Positions 33,127 to 41,620 are shown, counted from the first letter of the stretch. The stretch: DNA of 64,000 nucleotides from Sporolactobacillus shoreae (GCF_004684935.1 NZ_SRJD01000011.1:1-64000); one strand, 5' to 3'. The notes: generated by a model from the sequence alone, not told the origin. A program made the numbers and translations.

Positions 33127-34140
33127 ATGATTCAGTTACAGAATGTATCCAAAACATTTGTTACAGGAAAAAATAAGATTGAAGCGCTGAACGATGTCTC
33201 GCTGGAAATTCAAAAGGGCGAGATTTTCGGCGTTATTGGTTACAGCGGTGCAGGAAAGAGTACGCTGATCCGTTGCGTGAATCTGCTGGAGCATCCCACG
33301 AGCGGTTACGTTTTTGTGGATGGGACGGACATTGGCGGGCTGGGAAGTAACGATCTCCGGAAGCTTCGCCGGAAAATCGGCATGATTTTTCAGGGCTACA
33401 ATCTCCTGGAAACGGCAAATGTTTATGATAATATCGCCATTCCGCTGAAACTTGCGGGGGTTCCGAAAAAAGTCATTAAAGAGAGAGCGGCAAAATATCT
33501 GGAGATTGTCGGCCTGCAGGACCGCAGTCAGGCATTTCCAAGTCAACTGTCCGGCGGTCAGAAACAGCGGGTGGCGATTGCCCGCGCGCTGGCTCATGAG
33601 CCGGAGGTTTTGCTCAGTGATGAGGCGACGAGTGCTCTTGACCCGGCGACGACGGATTCGATTCTCGAACTTCTGCTCAAGGTCAATCGAGAGCTTGGAA
33701 TTACAATCTTCCTCATCACTCATGAACTGAACGTGATTCAGCGGATCTGCGACCGTGTAGCGGTTATGGAAAAAGGGCGGATTATTGAACAAGGTTCCGT
33801 CGTTGATATCTTTACAAAGCCTCGGGAACCTCTGACAAAGCAGTTTGTCCGGAATGAGTCCCGGTTCAAGATACCTGATCCGCTTCTCAAGGAGCTGCTT
33901 TCGACCGGTGAGCTTGTGAATCTGACCTTTCTTGGCGAATCGGCAAAAGATCCGGCACTCGCAACGCTTGCCCGGAAGTTCGATGTTCTGCCGAGCATTA
34001 TCGCCGGTGGCATTGACCAGCTGAAGGATCAGTCGATCGGCAATCTGCTTGTACATCTTAAGGGAGAAACGGGCAAGATCAGGGACGCGGTAGACTTCTT
34101 GCAGTCGGAACATATTATTGTGGAAGAGGTGATCGGCTGA
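33127..34140 (+). CDS. metN: Methionine ABC transporter, ATP-binding protein
   Basis: 337 residues: ABC domain with Walker A GYSGAGKST (about 38-46), signature [10 protein letters not shown], Walker B VLLSDEATSALDP, then a C-terminal NIL domain (about 260-337) that binds methionine and shuts the transporter when internal methionine is high. ATG 33127 follows AAGGAG. Separated from metQ by 12 bp and from metI by one base. Confidence 0.96.
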   Translation: MIQLQNVSKTFVTGKNKIEALNDVSLEIQKGEIFGVIGYSGAGKSTLIRCVNLLEHPTSGYVFVDGTDIGGLGSNDLRKLRRKIGMIFQGYNLLETANVYDNIAIPLKLAGVPKKVIKERAAKYLEIVGLQDRSQAFPSQLSGGQKQRVAIARALAHEPEVLLSDEATSALDPATTDSILELLLKVNRELGITIFLITHELNVIQRICDRVAVMEKGRIIEQGSVVDIFTKPREPLTKQFVRNESRFKIPDPLLKELLSTGELVNLTFLGESAKDPALATLARKFDVLPSIIAGGIDQLKDQSIGNLLVHLKGETGKIRDAVDFLQSEHIIVEEVIG

Positions 34141-34141
34141 C

Positions 34142-34804
34142 ATGGCTGACTTTTTAAATCAATGGGGTTCTGCCATCTGGCAGGCATTTATTGAGACCAT
34201 GGAAATGACCGCTATCGCCTTGATCCTGTCGGTCATTGTCGGCATTCCGCTGGGCGTTTTGCTGATTCTGACGCGCAAAAACGGCCAGGCGGAAAACCAG
34301 ACCGTGTATGCGATTTTAAACACGGTCATTAATGTGATCCGTTCGATACCGTTCATTATTTTGCTTTTTCTGATCCTTCCGGTGACAAAGGCAGTTGCCG
34401 GGACAACCATCGGCGTTCAGGGTGTTATTTTTCCACTTGTTGTTTCGTGCGCGCCTTACATTGCCCGTCTGATGGAATCGGCGATGCTTGAAGTCGACCG
34501 CGGGGTAATCGAAGCGTATCAGTCGATGGGCATTTCCACACCGAAGATTGTCTGGTATGTGGTGATCCGCGAAGCGCGCTCATCCATTGTTCTGGGCCTG
34601 ACAATCGCGACAATTGGCCTGATCGGCGAGACGGCGATGGCCGGCCTGGTCGGCGGCGGCGGGCTTGGGGATCTTGCCTATCAGTTCGGGTATACACGCT
34701 TTCAGCCGGATGTCATGTACGCCGTCATCATTATTCTGATCGTGATCGTCCAGTGTATCCAGTCGTTTGGCAATGCTTTTGCGAGAAGGCTGAAGAAAAA
34801 CTGA
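34142..34804 (+). CDS. metI: Methionine ABC transporter, permease
   Basis: 220-residue membrane protein with five predicted TM helices and the MetI-type EAA loop (VIEAYQSMGISTPKIVW). GAGGTGATC ahead of ATG 34142 lies within the end of metN, so translation is coupled. Called metP in B. subtilis. A terminator follows. Confidence 0.95.
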   Translation: MADFLNQWGSAIWQAFIETMEMTAIALILSVIVGIPLGVLLILTRKNGQAENQTVYAILNTVINVIRSIPFIILLFLILPVTKAVAGTTIGVQGVIFPLVVSCAPYIARLMESAMLEVDRGVIEAYQSMGISTPKIVWYVVIREARSSIVLGLTIATIGLIGETAMAGLVGGGGLGDLAYQFGYTRFQPDVMYAVIIILIVIVQCIQSFGNAFARRLKKN

Positions 34805-34833
34805 AACATCAATAAATATATTGAGAATAGATG

Positions 34834-34869
34834 CAGCCTGTCCCCACAAATGGGGACGGCTGTTTTTTT
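34834..34869 (+). terminator. Intrinsic terminator of metQNI
   Basis: CAGCCTGTCCCCA pairs with TGGGGACGGCTG (one bulge/wobble) and ends in seven T. Confidence 0.9.
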
Positions 34870-34893
34870 AGGGAAAAAATTTCTAAAAGTTAT

Positions 34894-34932
34894 TTGACTT
34901 TATGTTCAAACAGATGTTAAATTAGTTTAACA
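34894..34932 (+). promoter_or_regulatory. Promoter and operator of the XRE/membrane pair
   Basis: TTGACT (34894-34899), 17-bp spacer, TTAAAT (34917-34922). TGTTAAA-ttag-TTTAACA (34915-34932), a 7-bp inverted repeat, covers the -10 box, as expected for autorepression by the XRE protein. Confidence 0.65.
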
Positions 34933-34972
34933 AAATGTTTATTCTGCCTTACATGTACGGGGTGATTCGCTG

Positions 34973-35188
34973 TTGTTTTTAAAAAATCGAGTTAAAGAGC
35001 TGAGAGCGCGGCATGATTGGACACAGGGGCAACTAGGAGACAGGGTTGGCGTGACAAGGCAAACCATTGCTTCAATTGAAAAGGGTGACTATGTCCCGTC
35101 ACTCCTGCTGGGTTTGCAGATTTGCGATGCGTTTGGTCTGAACGTGGAAGAGGTATTTGAACTGGAAAAAGGAGGGATTGAAACGTGA
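34973..35188 (+). CDS. XRE-family small regulator (YozG/YgzD-like)
   Basis: 71 residues, almost entirely a Cro/CI-type HTH (RVKELRARHDWTQGQLGDRVGVTRQTIASIEKGDYVPSLLLGLQI). Start TTG 34973 behind GGGGTGA. Its stop overlaps the GTG of the membrane-protein gene, a common pairing of a tiny XRE regulator with a 4-TM protein in Firmicutes. Probably represses this operon through the palindrome over its promoter. Confidence 0.87.
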   Translation: MFLKNRVKELRARHDWTQGQLGDRVGVTRQTIASIEKGDYVPSLLLGLQICDAFGLNVEEVFELEKGGIET

Positions 35189-35658
35189 AACGACTGATTT
35201 TTTCATTTGTGATGTCTGTGGCAATAATTCTTGCATTTGGTCTGGCAACGATTCCGATCATCCAATTGGCTGAAGGTTTTAAGGAATTGGTCCATTCGCA
35301 TGGAAATTTTTTTATTGAAGTAAACCTTATGCCCATGGTTCCGTTACTCATATTGAGTGTGATTGAAAGGATCGACTTTTATATTGGGAAGAAGAAGAAA
35401 AGGAAACAGCCCTCTTTCTGGCAGTATCCACTCATCACGCCATCAGATGATGAGCGTGAACGGACGATCACAGCAAAAGCATCTTATGAAGCATTTCGCA
35501 TCATTTGGATTGTTTTTCCGTTTTGTGGAGGATTGATGGTCTTTTATCCGGTCGTTCGCGATTTATTCCCGGCTTATCCTGTATTTATTTTGCTAATCAT
35601 TCCTCTTGTCCAAGTGACGGTTTATTATCTCAAAATTAGGAAAATCTATTGTTCCTAA
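35185..35658 (+). CDS. Four-TM membrane protein, DUF2178-like
   Basis: 157 residues: TM about 5-25 and 45-60, a cytoplasmic loop, TM 105-125 and 130-150. The loop sequence PSDDERERTITAKASYEAF is the conserved D-E-R-E-x-x-I-x-x-K-A feature of this group. GTG 35185 follows GGAGGG inside the regulator gene. Function unknown; its coupling to an XRE regulator suggests a response to membrane stress or a peptide, as inference. Confidence 0.7.
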   Translation: MKRLIFSFVMSVAIILAFGLATIPIIQLAEGFKELVHSHGNFFIEVNLMPMVPLLILSVIERIDFYIGKKKKRKQPSFWQYPLITPSDDERERTITAKASYEAFRIIWIVFPFCGGLMVFYPVVRDLFPAYPVFILLIIPLVQVTVYYLKIRKIYCS

Positions 35659-35739
35659 GACAGAAAAAAGGTATGAAAAGCATAGATGATCGAATAAACA
35701 AGAAGATGGTTCTGACAGAACCATAGGGGGGAAGACTCA

Positions 35740-36150
35740 TTGGAAAATAATAATAAGAAAATTGACATTTTGATCACAACGGGGCTGCAATGGCTTCTGA
35801 ATGTCGTATTGGCTGCGCTCGCTGTTATTCTGAGTGTCGCTCTTGTTAAAGAGACCTACCAGTTTTTCACTTATTTATTTTTAAGCGAAAATGCTTCATA
35901 CTATCGCCTCCTTGAAGGGATTCTCGTTTACTTTCTGTACTTCGAATTTATCGCCCTGATTATCAAATACTTTCAGGCCCACTACCACTTCCCGCTGCGT
36001 TATTTTGTATACATCGGTGTCACGGCGATCGTGCGCCTGATTGTGGTCAGCCATGACGATCCACGTTCCGTTCTGCTTTATGCGCTTGCGATTTTAGTAT
36101 TGGTCGGGGCTCTTTATATTGCCAATACAAAAATACTAAAGAGAGAGTAG
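35740..36150 (+). CDS. PsiE-type membrane protein
   Basis: 136 residues with four TM helices; the [37 protein letters not shown] segment is typical of PsiE (phosphate-starvation-inducible). Start TTG 35740 after GGGGGGAAG. No Pho box could be recognised in the short upstream gap. Molecular role is not known in any organism. Confidence 0.83.
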   Translation: MENNNKKIDILITTGLQWLLNVVLAALAVILSVALVKETYQFFTYLFLSENASYYRLLEGILVYFLYFEFIALIIKYFQAHYHFPLRYFVYIGVTAIVRLIVVSHDDPRSVLLYALAILVLVGALYIANTKILKRE

Positions 36151-36267
36151 CCGGAAGTGTAAGCGCATCGCTATTGAAATTCTGCGGCACATAAGGTATG
36201 GTTTTGTTGAGAGACTATGAACGGATGATTCGTGCGTAGCCAATATATGTGATTAAGGGGTAGAAAA

Positions 36268-37197
36268 ATGGGAAAAGTGCTTGTTTTCGGGCATACGAGC
36301 CCTGATACAGATGCCATTGTTTCGGCCATTGCTTTTGCCGAACTGAAGAACAAACTCGGAGAGACCGTGGAACCCGTTCGTCTCGGGGCACTGAACGGCG
36401 AGACGGAATATGTTCTGAAACATTTTAATACTGATGCTCCCAGGCTGGTAAAGACGGTTTCTAATGAAGTGCCGGCTGTTTATCTGGTCGATCATAATGA
36501 GCCGCAGCAGAGCGCTGACGATATTGACAAGGTGGACGTGCTTTCTGTGGTCGATCATCACAGGATCTCAGGCTTCGAGACGAAGGCGCCGCTCTATTAC
36601 CGGGCCGAGCCGGTCGGCTGTACGGCGACGATTCTTAATAAACTTTACAAGGAAAACGGTGTTGTTGTTCCGAAAACGATCGCTGGTTTGATGCTGTCAG
36701 CCATCATTTCGGACACGCTTCTTTTTAAATCGCCGACCTGCACGGATGAAGACGTCAAGGCTGCTAAAGAGCTTGAAGAAATTTCAGGTGTCGACACTCA
36801 GACCTATGGCCTTGCGATGCTCAAAGCGGGCACGAACATCGGCGACAAGTCTGCTGAAGAACTGATCAGACTGGATATGAAGCCATTCGAGATGGGCAAG
36901 TACAACGTCGAAATCGGACAGGTCAATGTGGTTGATTTTGATGATGCTCTGTCGCGTCAGGCAGAACTTGAGACAGCCATTAACAAAGAAATCGACGCGA
37001 AAAATCTTGACCTGTTTGTCCTCGCCGTAACGAATATTCTTACGAGCGACTCGAAAGCACTGATTCTTGGCAAGGCTGCCGCCGCTGCGGAAAAAGCCTT
37101 CCACATTGAACTTAAAAATAACACAGCAGTTCTTAAGGGTGTTGTTTCCAGAAAGAAACAGATCGTTCCTGTTCTGACAGAAGAATTGGCAAAATAA
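36268..37197 (+). CDS. ppaC: Manganese-dependent inorganic pyrophosphatase
   Basis: Splits PPi to phosphate, pulling biosynthetic reactions forward. Family II (DHH) enzyme of 309 residues: GHTSPDTDA (8-16) gives metal ligands His9, Asp13 and Asp15; VDHNE and VVDHHR supply the DHN and DHH ligands; the C-terminal SRKKQ (about 296) is the DHHA2 substrate loop. ATG 36268 follows AAGGGG. Single gene. Confidence 0.96.
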   Translation: MGKVLVFGHTSPDTDAIVSAIAFAELKNKLGETVEPVRLGALNGETEYVLKHFNTDAPRLVKTVSNEVPAVYLVDHNEPQQSADDIDKVDVLSVVDHHRISGFETKAPLYYRAEPVGCTATILNKLYKENGVVVPKTIAGLMLSAIISDTLLFKSPTCTDEDVKAAKELEEISGVDTQTYGLAMLKAGTNIGDKSAEELIRLDMKPFEMGKYNVEIGQVNVVDFDDALSRQAELETAINKEIDAKNLDLFVLAVTNILTSDSKALILGKAAAAAEKAFHIELKNNTAVLKGVVSRKKQIVPVLTEELAK

Positions 37198-37215
37198 TCC
37201 GTTCTATAACGGAAG

Positions 37216-37254
37216 AAAAAGCGGCGAGGATGGCAGTCACCCTCGCTGCTTTTT
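37216..37254 (+). terminator. Intrinsic terminator after ppaC
   Basis: 14-bp stem, AAAAAGCGGCGAGG / CCTCGCTGCTTTTT, loop ATGGCAGTCAC. Confidence 0.9.
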
Positions 37255-37341
37255 CTGTTTAAAGGCGTGATCCATGCGTGATACGGCCAGAAAAAGTATA
37301 ATGAAGGAAAAATCACTTGAAATAAAGGAGATTCACACTAA

Positions 37342-38088
37342 ATGAAGACGAATCCAGTCATCGAGACCTTGTTAAACCACCGTTCGATCCGTAAGTTTAA
37401 GGATCAGGCACTGACAGAGGACCAGATTGAACTGCTGGTTAAAAGCGCGCAGGCTGCTTCAACATCAAGCTTCACCCAATCCTATTCGATCATTGGCGTG
37501 GACGATCCTGAAATCAAAAAGCAGTTGAGAACGATTGCTTATAACTCGTCTTACGTTGAGCATAACGGCTTTTTTTTCGTTTTTGTGGCTGATCAGTACC
37601 GCAACAAAAAAATCGGCCAAAAATATAATGAAGACACCTCAGCTCTGGATACAACGCAACGATTAATCGTTGCCCTTGGCGATGCGTCATTCGCTGCTCA
37701 GAACATGGCTGTTGCTGCGGAATCAATGGGCCTTGGCATTTGCTACATCGGAAGTATACAGAATGATATCAATCGAACGGCTGAAATACTACAATTGCCG
37801 GATGATGTGTATCCCATTTTTGGCCTGGCCGTTGGCTATCCGGATCAGGAACCCGAAAAAAAACCGCGCCTTCCGTTTGATGTGATCTATCACAAGAATC
37901 ACTATAACCCGGAGCCTTCAGAAGATGCCCTCAAAGCTTACGACGAAGAAGTAGGGAAGTATTACCGGACAAGAACCGGGGGAACGCGTGAGGAAACATG
38001 GACGGGGCAGATCGCTCAGGGACTTGAAAACCCATACCGGAAAGCCCTGAAGCCGTTCCTTGAAAAACAGCATCTGGGGCTTCGTTAA
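37342..38088 (+). CDS. NADPH-dependent flavin oxidoreductase, NfrA/NfsA-type
   Basis: 248 residues of the nitroreductase superfamily, NfsA/FRP group: N-terminal NHRSIRKFKDQALTEDQ FMN site, AQAASTSSFTQSYSIIGV, GLGICYIGSIQND and FGLAVGYPDQ. B. subtilis NfrA1 relatives reduce FMN, nitro compounds and disulfides at the cost of NADPH. ATG 37342 follows AAAGGAG. A metalloprotease-like membrane protein starts 4 bp after the stop. It is distinct in type from the nitroreductase at 4.2 kb. Confidence 0.9.
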   Translation: MKTNPVIETLLNHRSIRKFKDQALTEDQIELLVKSAQAASTSSFTQSYSIIGVDDPEIKKQLRTIAYNSSYVEHNGFFFVFVADQYRNKKIGQKYNEDTSALDTTQRLIVALGDASFAAQNMAVAAESMGLGICYIGSIQNDINRTAEILQLPDDVYPIFGLAVGYPDQEPEKKPRLPFDVIYHKNHYNPEPSEDALKAYDEEVGKYYRTRTGGTREETWTGQIAQGLENPYRKALKPFLEKQHLGLR

Positions 38089-38091
38089 GCG

Positions 38092-38937
38092 GTGTCCGTC
38101 GCTCCATTTTTCTCCATCATTCTGAGCATCCTGTGGTCAAGCCTGGTTGAGTTTATATCATTTACAGGCGGACTTGTGCTCTGCGGTTTTATCTTGGGTT
38201 CCCTGGAGCGGCAGTCCAACAAAAATGTGATCCGGATTTTCGGAATTAAGGGCATTTACTTTACAGCGTGGCTCGGGACACCGGTTCATGAGCTGGGGCA
38301 CGCGGTAATGTGCCTCATTTTCGGGCACAGGGTGACAGGGATTAAATTGCTTCAGGCAACTGCGCCCGACGGAACAATTGGTTACGTGACGCACGCGTAC
38401 AATCCGGACAGCCTGTATCAGAAAACAGGCAACTTCTTTATCGGTCTCGCGCCGCTGGTCAGCGGCAGCTTGTCCATTTTTCTCTGCACCTATGTTCTGG
38501 TAAGAGACAGCTACCGGACGATTCTTGATTATTTGATCGGACGGCAACATTTTTCACTCCTTGATCCGGTGACATGGGTGACGTTTGGACAGACCGTCCG
38601 CTCCATCTTCTCCGGCCTGTTCTCGTGGGAAAATGCGGCCAATCCGGCATTTTGGCTTTTTTTCGTTCTTTCTTTGTGCATCGCTTCCCATATGTCGTTG
38701 AGCCGCGAAGATATCCGAGGTGCGGCCAGCGGCGCGGGGACCCTTTTTCTACTGATTGCAGTGGCGAACACGTTAAGCCGGTTTCTGGATCCGTCACTGA
38801 ACGGCCAAATCACGTCATTGATCGGCCGGTTTAATTTTTGCCTGCTGCTTCTGTTGAGCCTGGCCATCGTTTTCTCAGTCATCAAAGTATTACTCAGCGG
38901 TATTTTGTATTTGAGTCTGCGGAGGCTTAACGGATAG
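38092..38937 (+). CDS. Membrane metalloprotease-like protein with HELGH motif
   Basis: 281 residues, about six TM helices. LGTPVHELGHAVMCLIFGH carries a perfect HExxH (His66, Glu67, His70) in a membrane-embedded helix, as in M50 site-2 proteases and their relatives; I do not see the usual downstream NPDG zinc-ligand motif, though Asn-Pro-Asp at about 104 (YNPDS) is suggestive. GTG 38092 is 3 bp after the flavoprotein stop and lacks a good ribosome site, so it likely relies on coupling. Could be an intramembrane protease or a zinc-binding membrane protein with another role. Confidence 0.6.
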   Translation: MSVAPFFSIILSILWSSLVEFISFTGGLVLCGFILGSLERQSNKNVIRIFGIKGIYFTAWLGTPVHELGHAVMCLIFGHRVTGIKLLQATAPDGTIGYVTHAYNPDSLYQKTGNFFIGLAPLVSGSLSIFLCTYVLVRDSYRTILDYLIGRQHFSLLDPVTWVTFGQTVRSIFSGLFSWENAANPAFWLFFVLSLCIASHMSLSREDIRGAASGAGTLFLLIAVANTLSRFLDPSLNGQITSLIGRFNFCLLLLLSLAIVFSVIKVLLSGILYLSLRRLNG

Positions 38938-38965
38938 GATAACTTTCAAGGCGGGAGGAAAGAGG

Positions 38966-40018
38966 ATGAGTCAGTTTCAGGGATTTATCGGTACTTATAC
39001 GAAGGGTGAGAGCAGAGGAATCTATGCTTTTACGCTGGACACGGTTAAAAAAACATTGTCACTGGACGGCCTGGCGGCTGAGCTGGGAAACCCGACTTAT
39101 CTGGTTATCAGCGGAGATAACCGTCGTCTGTATTCAGTAATCAAAAAAGGTAGTCAGGGCGGAGTTGCGGCTTACTCCATTGATCAGGCGGGCCACCTGA
39201 AGAATCTAGGCGTCTGTGTTTCAGAAGGAGCGTCGCCATGCTATGTCAGTACGGATCGGGGGAACAGGACTGTTGTTTCCGCTAATTACCACAAAGGATC
39301 CGTGGACGTTTACCCAATCACTGATTCAGGTATCGTAGAGGCTTCGGATACGGACTGGCATAAAGGATCAGGTTCTGACCCTGAGCGGCAGGAGGGCCCG
39401 CATGTTCATTTCGTCGATTTTTCACCGGATGAACGCTTTATTGCATCGGTTGACCTTGGTACGGATCAGTTGACCGTTTACCGAGAAGAAGACGGAAGGC
39501 TGGTCGCACAAAGCGTATTGGATTTTACACCGGGAACCGGGCCGCGCCATCTGGCCTTTCATCCGTCCGCTCCTTACGCTTATGTGATGTCGGAGCTCAG
39601 CAACGAAATCATTGCTCTTCATTTTGATCATCAGTCCGGACAATTCTCGACGATCCAGACAATCAGCGCATTGCCGTCCGACTTTCAGGACCACAGCCAG
39701 GGCGCGGCGATCAAGATAACCTCGGACGGGCAGTATGTCTATGCCTCAAATCGAGGTGCAGACAGCATCGCGGTCTTTCGAGTCGATTCGGAATCGGGAA
39801 AACTGGATTTAGTGGAGCATGTTTCAACCCGGGGGAACTGGCCCCGCGACTTTGAACTGGATCCCACAGAACATTTTCTGATCGCTGCCAACCAGAATTC
39901 CGGCGACCTGTTTCTGTATGAACGGGATGTGGAGACAGGCCGGCTGTCTCCGCTCGAATCGTCTATTTCCGTTCCGGATCCGGTGTGCGTTAAATTTTTA
40001 CATGCGTCTAAACCATAA
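38966..40018 (+). CDS. Lactonase family protein (6-phosphogluconolactonase type, YkgB-like)
   Basis: 350 residues folding as a seven-bladed propeller; EGPHVHFVDFSPDERFIASVDLGTDQLTVY and GTGPRHLAFHPSAPYAYVMSEL are hallmark blades of cycloisomerase-2/Pgl proteins. In B. subtilis YkgB has 6-phosphogluconolactonase activity, feeding the pentose phosphate pathway. ATG 38966 follows GGGAGGAAAGAGG. Terminator directly after. Confidence 0.88.
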   Translation: MSQFQGFIGTYTKGESRGIYAFTLDTVKKTLSLDGLAAELGNPTYLVISGDNRRLYSVIKKGSQGGVAAYSIDQAGHLKNLGVCVSEGASPCYVSTDRGNRTVVSANYHKGSVDVYPITDSGIVEASDTDWHKGSGSDPERQEGPHVHFVDFSPDERFIASVDLGTDQLTVYREEDGRLVAQSVLDFTPGTGPRHLAFHPSAPYAYVMSELSNEIIALHFDHQSGQFSTIQTISALPSDFQDHSQGAAIKITSDGQYVYASNRGADSIAVFRVDSESGKLDLVEHVSTRGNWPRDFELDPTEHFLIAANQNSGDLFLYERDVETGRLSPLESSISVPDPVCVKFLHASKP

Positions 40019-40020
40019 AT

Positions 40021-40062
40021 AAAAAAGGAACTTTCCCCTTGGGGGTAAAAGTTCCTTTTTTG
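40021..40062 (+). terminator. Intrinsic terminator
   Basis: AAAAAAGGAACTTT pairs with AAAGTTCCTTTTTT; inner CCCC-ttg-GGGG extends the stem. Confidence 0.88.
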
Positions 40063-40157
40063 TTTCATGACATGCAGTAAGACCCGAAAGGTATAACAGC
40101 GCCGAAATATCCATCATCCTATTAAAAATCGTCCTGATGGCAACCCAGTTATATCAG

Positions 40158-40273
40158 CGGCCGGTAAACTGCCTCAGTCGGCTGGTAAAATTCCGGATCC
40201 GGCTGGTAAATGTTAAAATCCGGCTGGTAAAGTCCCGAACTCGGCCGGTAAATGGTCAAACGGCGCTGGTAAC
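40158..40273. repeat. 21-bp-period mini-array 4 (core CGGCTGGTAAA)
   Basis: CGGC-[T/C]-GGTAAA ends at 40168, 40189, 40210, 40231 and 40252, and a worn copy (GCGCTGGTAAC) at 40273: all exactly 21 bp apart, fillers of 10 bp unrelated. Five copies are perfect apart from the single T/C position. It follows the lactonase terminator by 96 bp and precedes the 3' end of the convergent DUF1450 gene. Confidence 0.92.
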
Positions 40274-40424
40274 GGCCGAAAAACGGTGCTGAATGAATAA
40301 AAAAGACAGAAAAGTCTATGGAGAACACAGATTCAGTCAGCACCATAAGATTAAAAGTGCCTCAGCAATTGTAGCAGTTGCGCATGATTCGTTTACTAAT
40401 GGCATCTATAAAAATAGAATGATC

Positions 40425-40676
40425 TCAGGCAAGTTTTTCTATTTCTTCATTCACTTTCTGCTCGATTTTTTCCACACATTCCTCTACAGTCGGAGCGAAA
40501 ATTCGTTGTCCATTCACAATGGCGAATGGGCGCATGCTGCACATGCCGCAAATATTCAGACAGTCATAGCTCATCACCGCCACCTCGGGATGGGCGGCGA
40601 TCTTTTCCAGATGCTGCGGCGCGAGAAGATTATAATCACAGAGTTCGATCAGAATCAGTCCCATACCTTCCTGCAT
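40425..40676 (-). CDS. DUF1450 (YuzB-like) small cysteine protein
   Basis: 83 residues, DUF1450/UPF0349-like with a thioredoxin-type ferredoxin look: Cys13, then Cys39-x3-Cys43-x2-Cys46 (CLNICGMC) and Cys67. These could bind an Fe-S cluster or zinc. ATG 40676 follows AGAGGTGA; ATG 40664 is an internal alternative. It is divergent from a SufR-like regulator, with a palindrome between them, suggesting that the two are functionally linked to Fe-S status. That link is inference. Confidence 0.78.
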   Translation of the reverse strand: MQEGMGLILIELCDYNLLAPQHLEKIAAHPEVAVMSYDCLNICGMCSMRPFAIVNGQRIFAPTVEECVEKIEQKVNEEIEKLA

Positions 40677-40729
40677 AAGCTCACCTCTTGACACTCTTGC
40701 TTAAAATGATTACGTTATTATTCATAAAC

Positions 40730-40740
40730 CAAACAGTTTG
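40730..40740. promoter_or_regulatory. Candidate operator between DUF1450 and SufR-like genes
   Basis: Perfect odd palindrome CAAAC-A-GTTTG in the short divergent intergenic region (40677-40765). Candidate binding site of the adjacent regulator. Confidence 0.45.
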
Positions 40741-40765
40741 TAAAATCAAGCAGGGGGGCTGTTTC

Positions 40766-41440
40766 GTGACAATCATAATGACCGGCACTAAAGGCAAAAT
40801 TATGGATCTTCTGAAGGAGCAGGAAAGACTTTCTGCCCATGATCTGGCCGGTATATTGCAAATGACCGAGATGGGCGTGCGCAAGCATCTGATGTCTTTG
40901 ATCCATGACGGGCTGGTTCAGGTTGAAGATATCAGAAAACCGGTCGGACGTCCGGTCCAGATCTTTTCGCTTGGTGAAAGAGCTGATCAGGTATTTCCGA
41001 AGAATTATGAAACAATGACTGTTCAACTTTTAAAAGATATTACGGATCTCTACGGCGATCAGGCTGTAGACACGCTGTTTGACAGGCGGAAAAACCGGCT
41101 CTTTATGGAGTATCAGGCGAAACTCGACAGCCGATCCGTTCCGGAGGCCAGAACCCGGAAGTTAAACGAGTTACGGATAAAGAACGGCTACATGAGCCGG
41201 CTGCGTCAAATCAATGATTCGACCTATGAACTGACGGAGTATAACTGTCCGATTTTTGAAGTCGCCCGGCAGTTCGGGGCGGCCTGCACGAATGAAACCA
41301 AGTTGTTTAAAGATGTGCTCAGAGCGGAAAGCGTGGAACGAATCGCGTGCCAGGCGGATGGCAGGGCCCATTGCCGATTTAGAATCACGTTTAAAGATAA
41401 ACTTGGCGATGCCAAGTCTTTGACGCGAGCTGAATTCTAG
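40766..41440 (+). CDS. SufR-like winged-helix regulator with C-terminal cysteines
   Basis: 224 residues from GTG 40766 (AGGGGGG 8 bp upstream). N-terminal DeoR/ArsR-type wHTH (about 7-70: IMDLLKEQERLSAHDLAGILQMTEMGVRKHLMSL, wing ending KPVGRPVQIFSL). C-terminal sensor has Cys161-x12-Cys174 and Cys195-x7-Cys203 in the NCPI...CACT...C...HCRF pattern seen in SufR-type proteins that hold a [4Fe-4S] cluster. Probably senses iron-sulfur or redox state. Divergent from a cysteine-rich DUF1450 gene and followed by sodA on the other strand. Confidence 0.8.
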   Translation: MTIIMTGTKGKIMDLLKEQERLSAHDLAGILQMTEMGVRKHLMSLIHDGLVQVEDIRKPVGRPVQIFSLGERADQVFPKNYETMTVQLLKDITDLYGDQAVDTLFDRRKNRLFMEYQAKLDSRSVPEARTRKLNELRIKNGYMSRLRQINDSTYELTEYNCPIFEVARQFGAACTNETKLFKDVLRAESVERIACQADGRAHCRFRITFKDKLGDAKSLTRAEF

Positions 41441-41479
41441 TTTTTCGTATACTAATACCGCTAATCTATATTCTTATTT

Positions 41480-41606
41480 GTATAAGAAAAACCGGACAAG
41501 CCCGGTTCCTAATCATTGACCCTGTGTTATTGAGGTGTTGGATCAACGCTTCGACTCTTCGCTTTGAATCTCATCCAACGCACTGTTTTATTGACCAGAT
41601 TTATAC
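41480..41606. repeat. Dispersed intergenic element, short copy (copy B)
   Basis: 127 bp, inverted relative to copy A at 4923-5139. Read on the minus strand it has the same left half (GTATAAATCTGGTC through GGATGAGATTCAAAGCG) and right half (GAAGCGTTGATCCAAC through the AACCGGGC hairpin and TTTTTC), but the structured core of copy A is replaced by about 7 bp. Its outer ends GTATAA and TTATAC are inverted repeats. The hairpin at one end could terminate the SufR-like gene. Confidence 0.8.
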
Positions 41607-41620
41607 CTCTTTATCTTATA

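Noticed and set aside
40149-40346. Minus-strand frame of YQPxxxx heptads over mini-array 4
   Set aside because: Same reason; no start signal and fillers encode unrelated residues.
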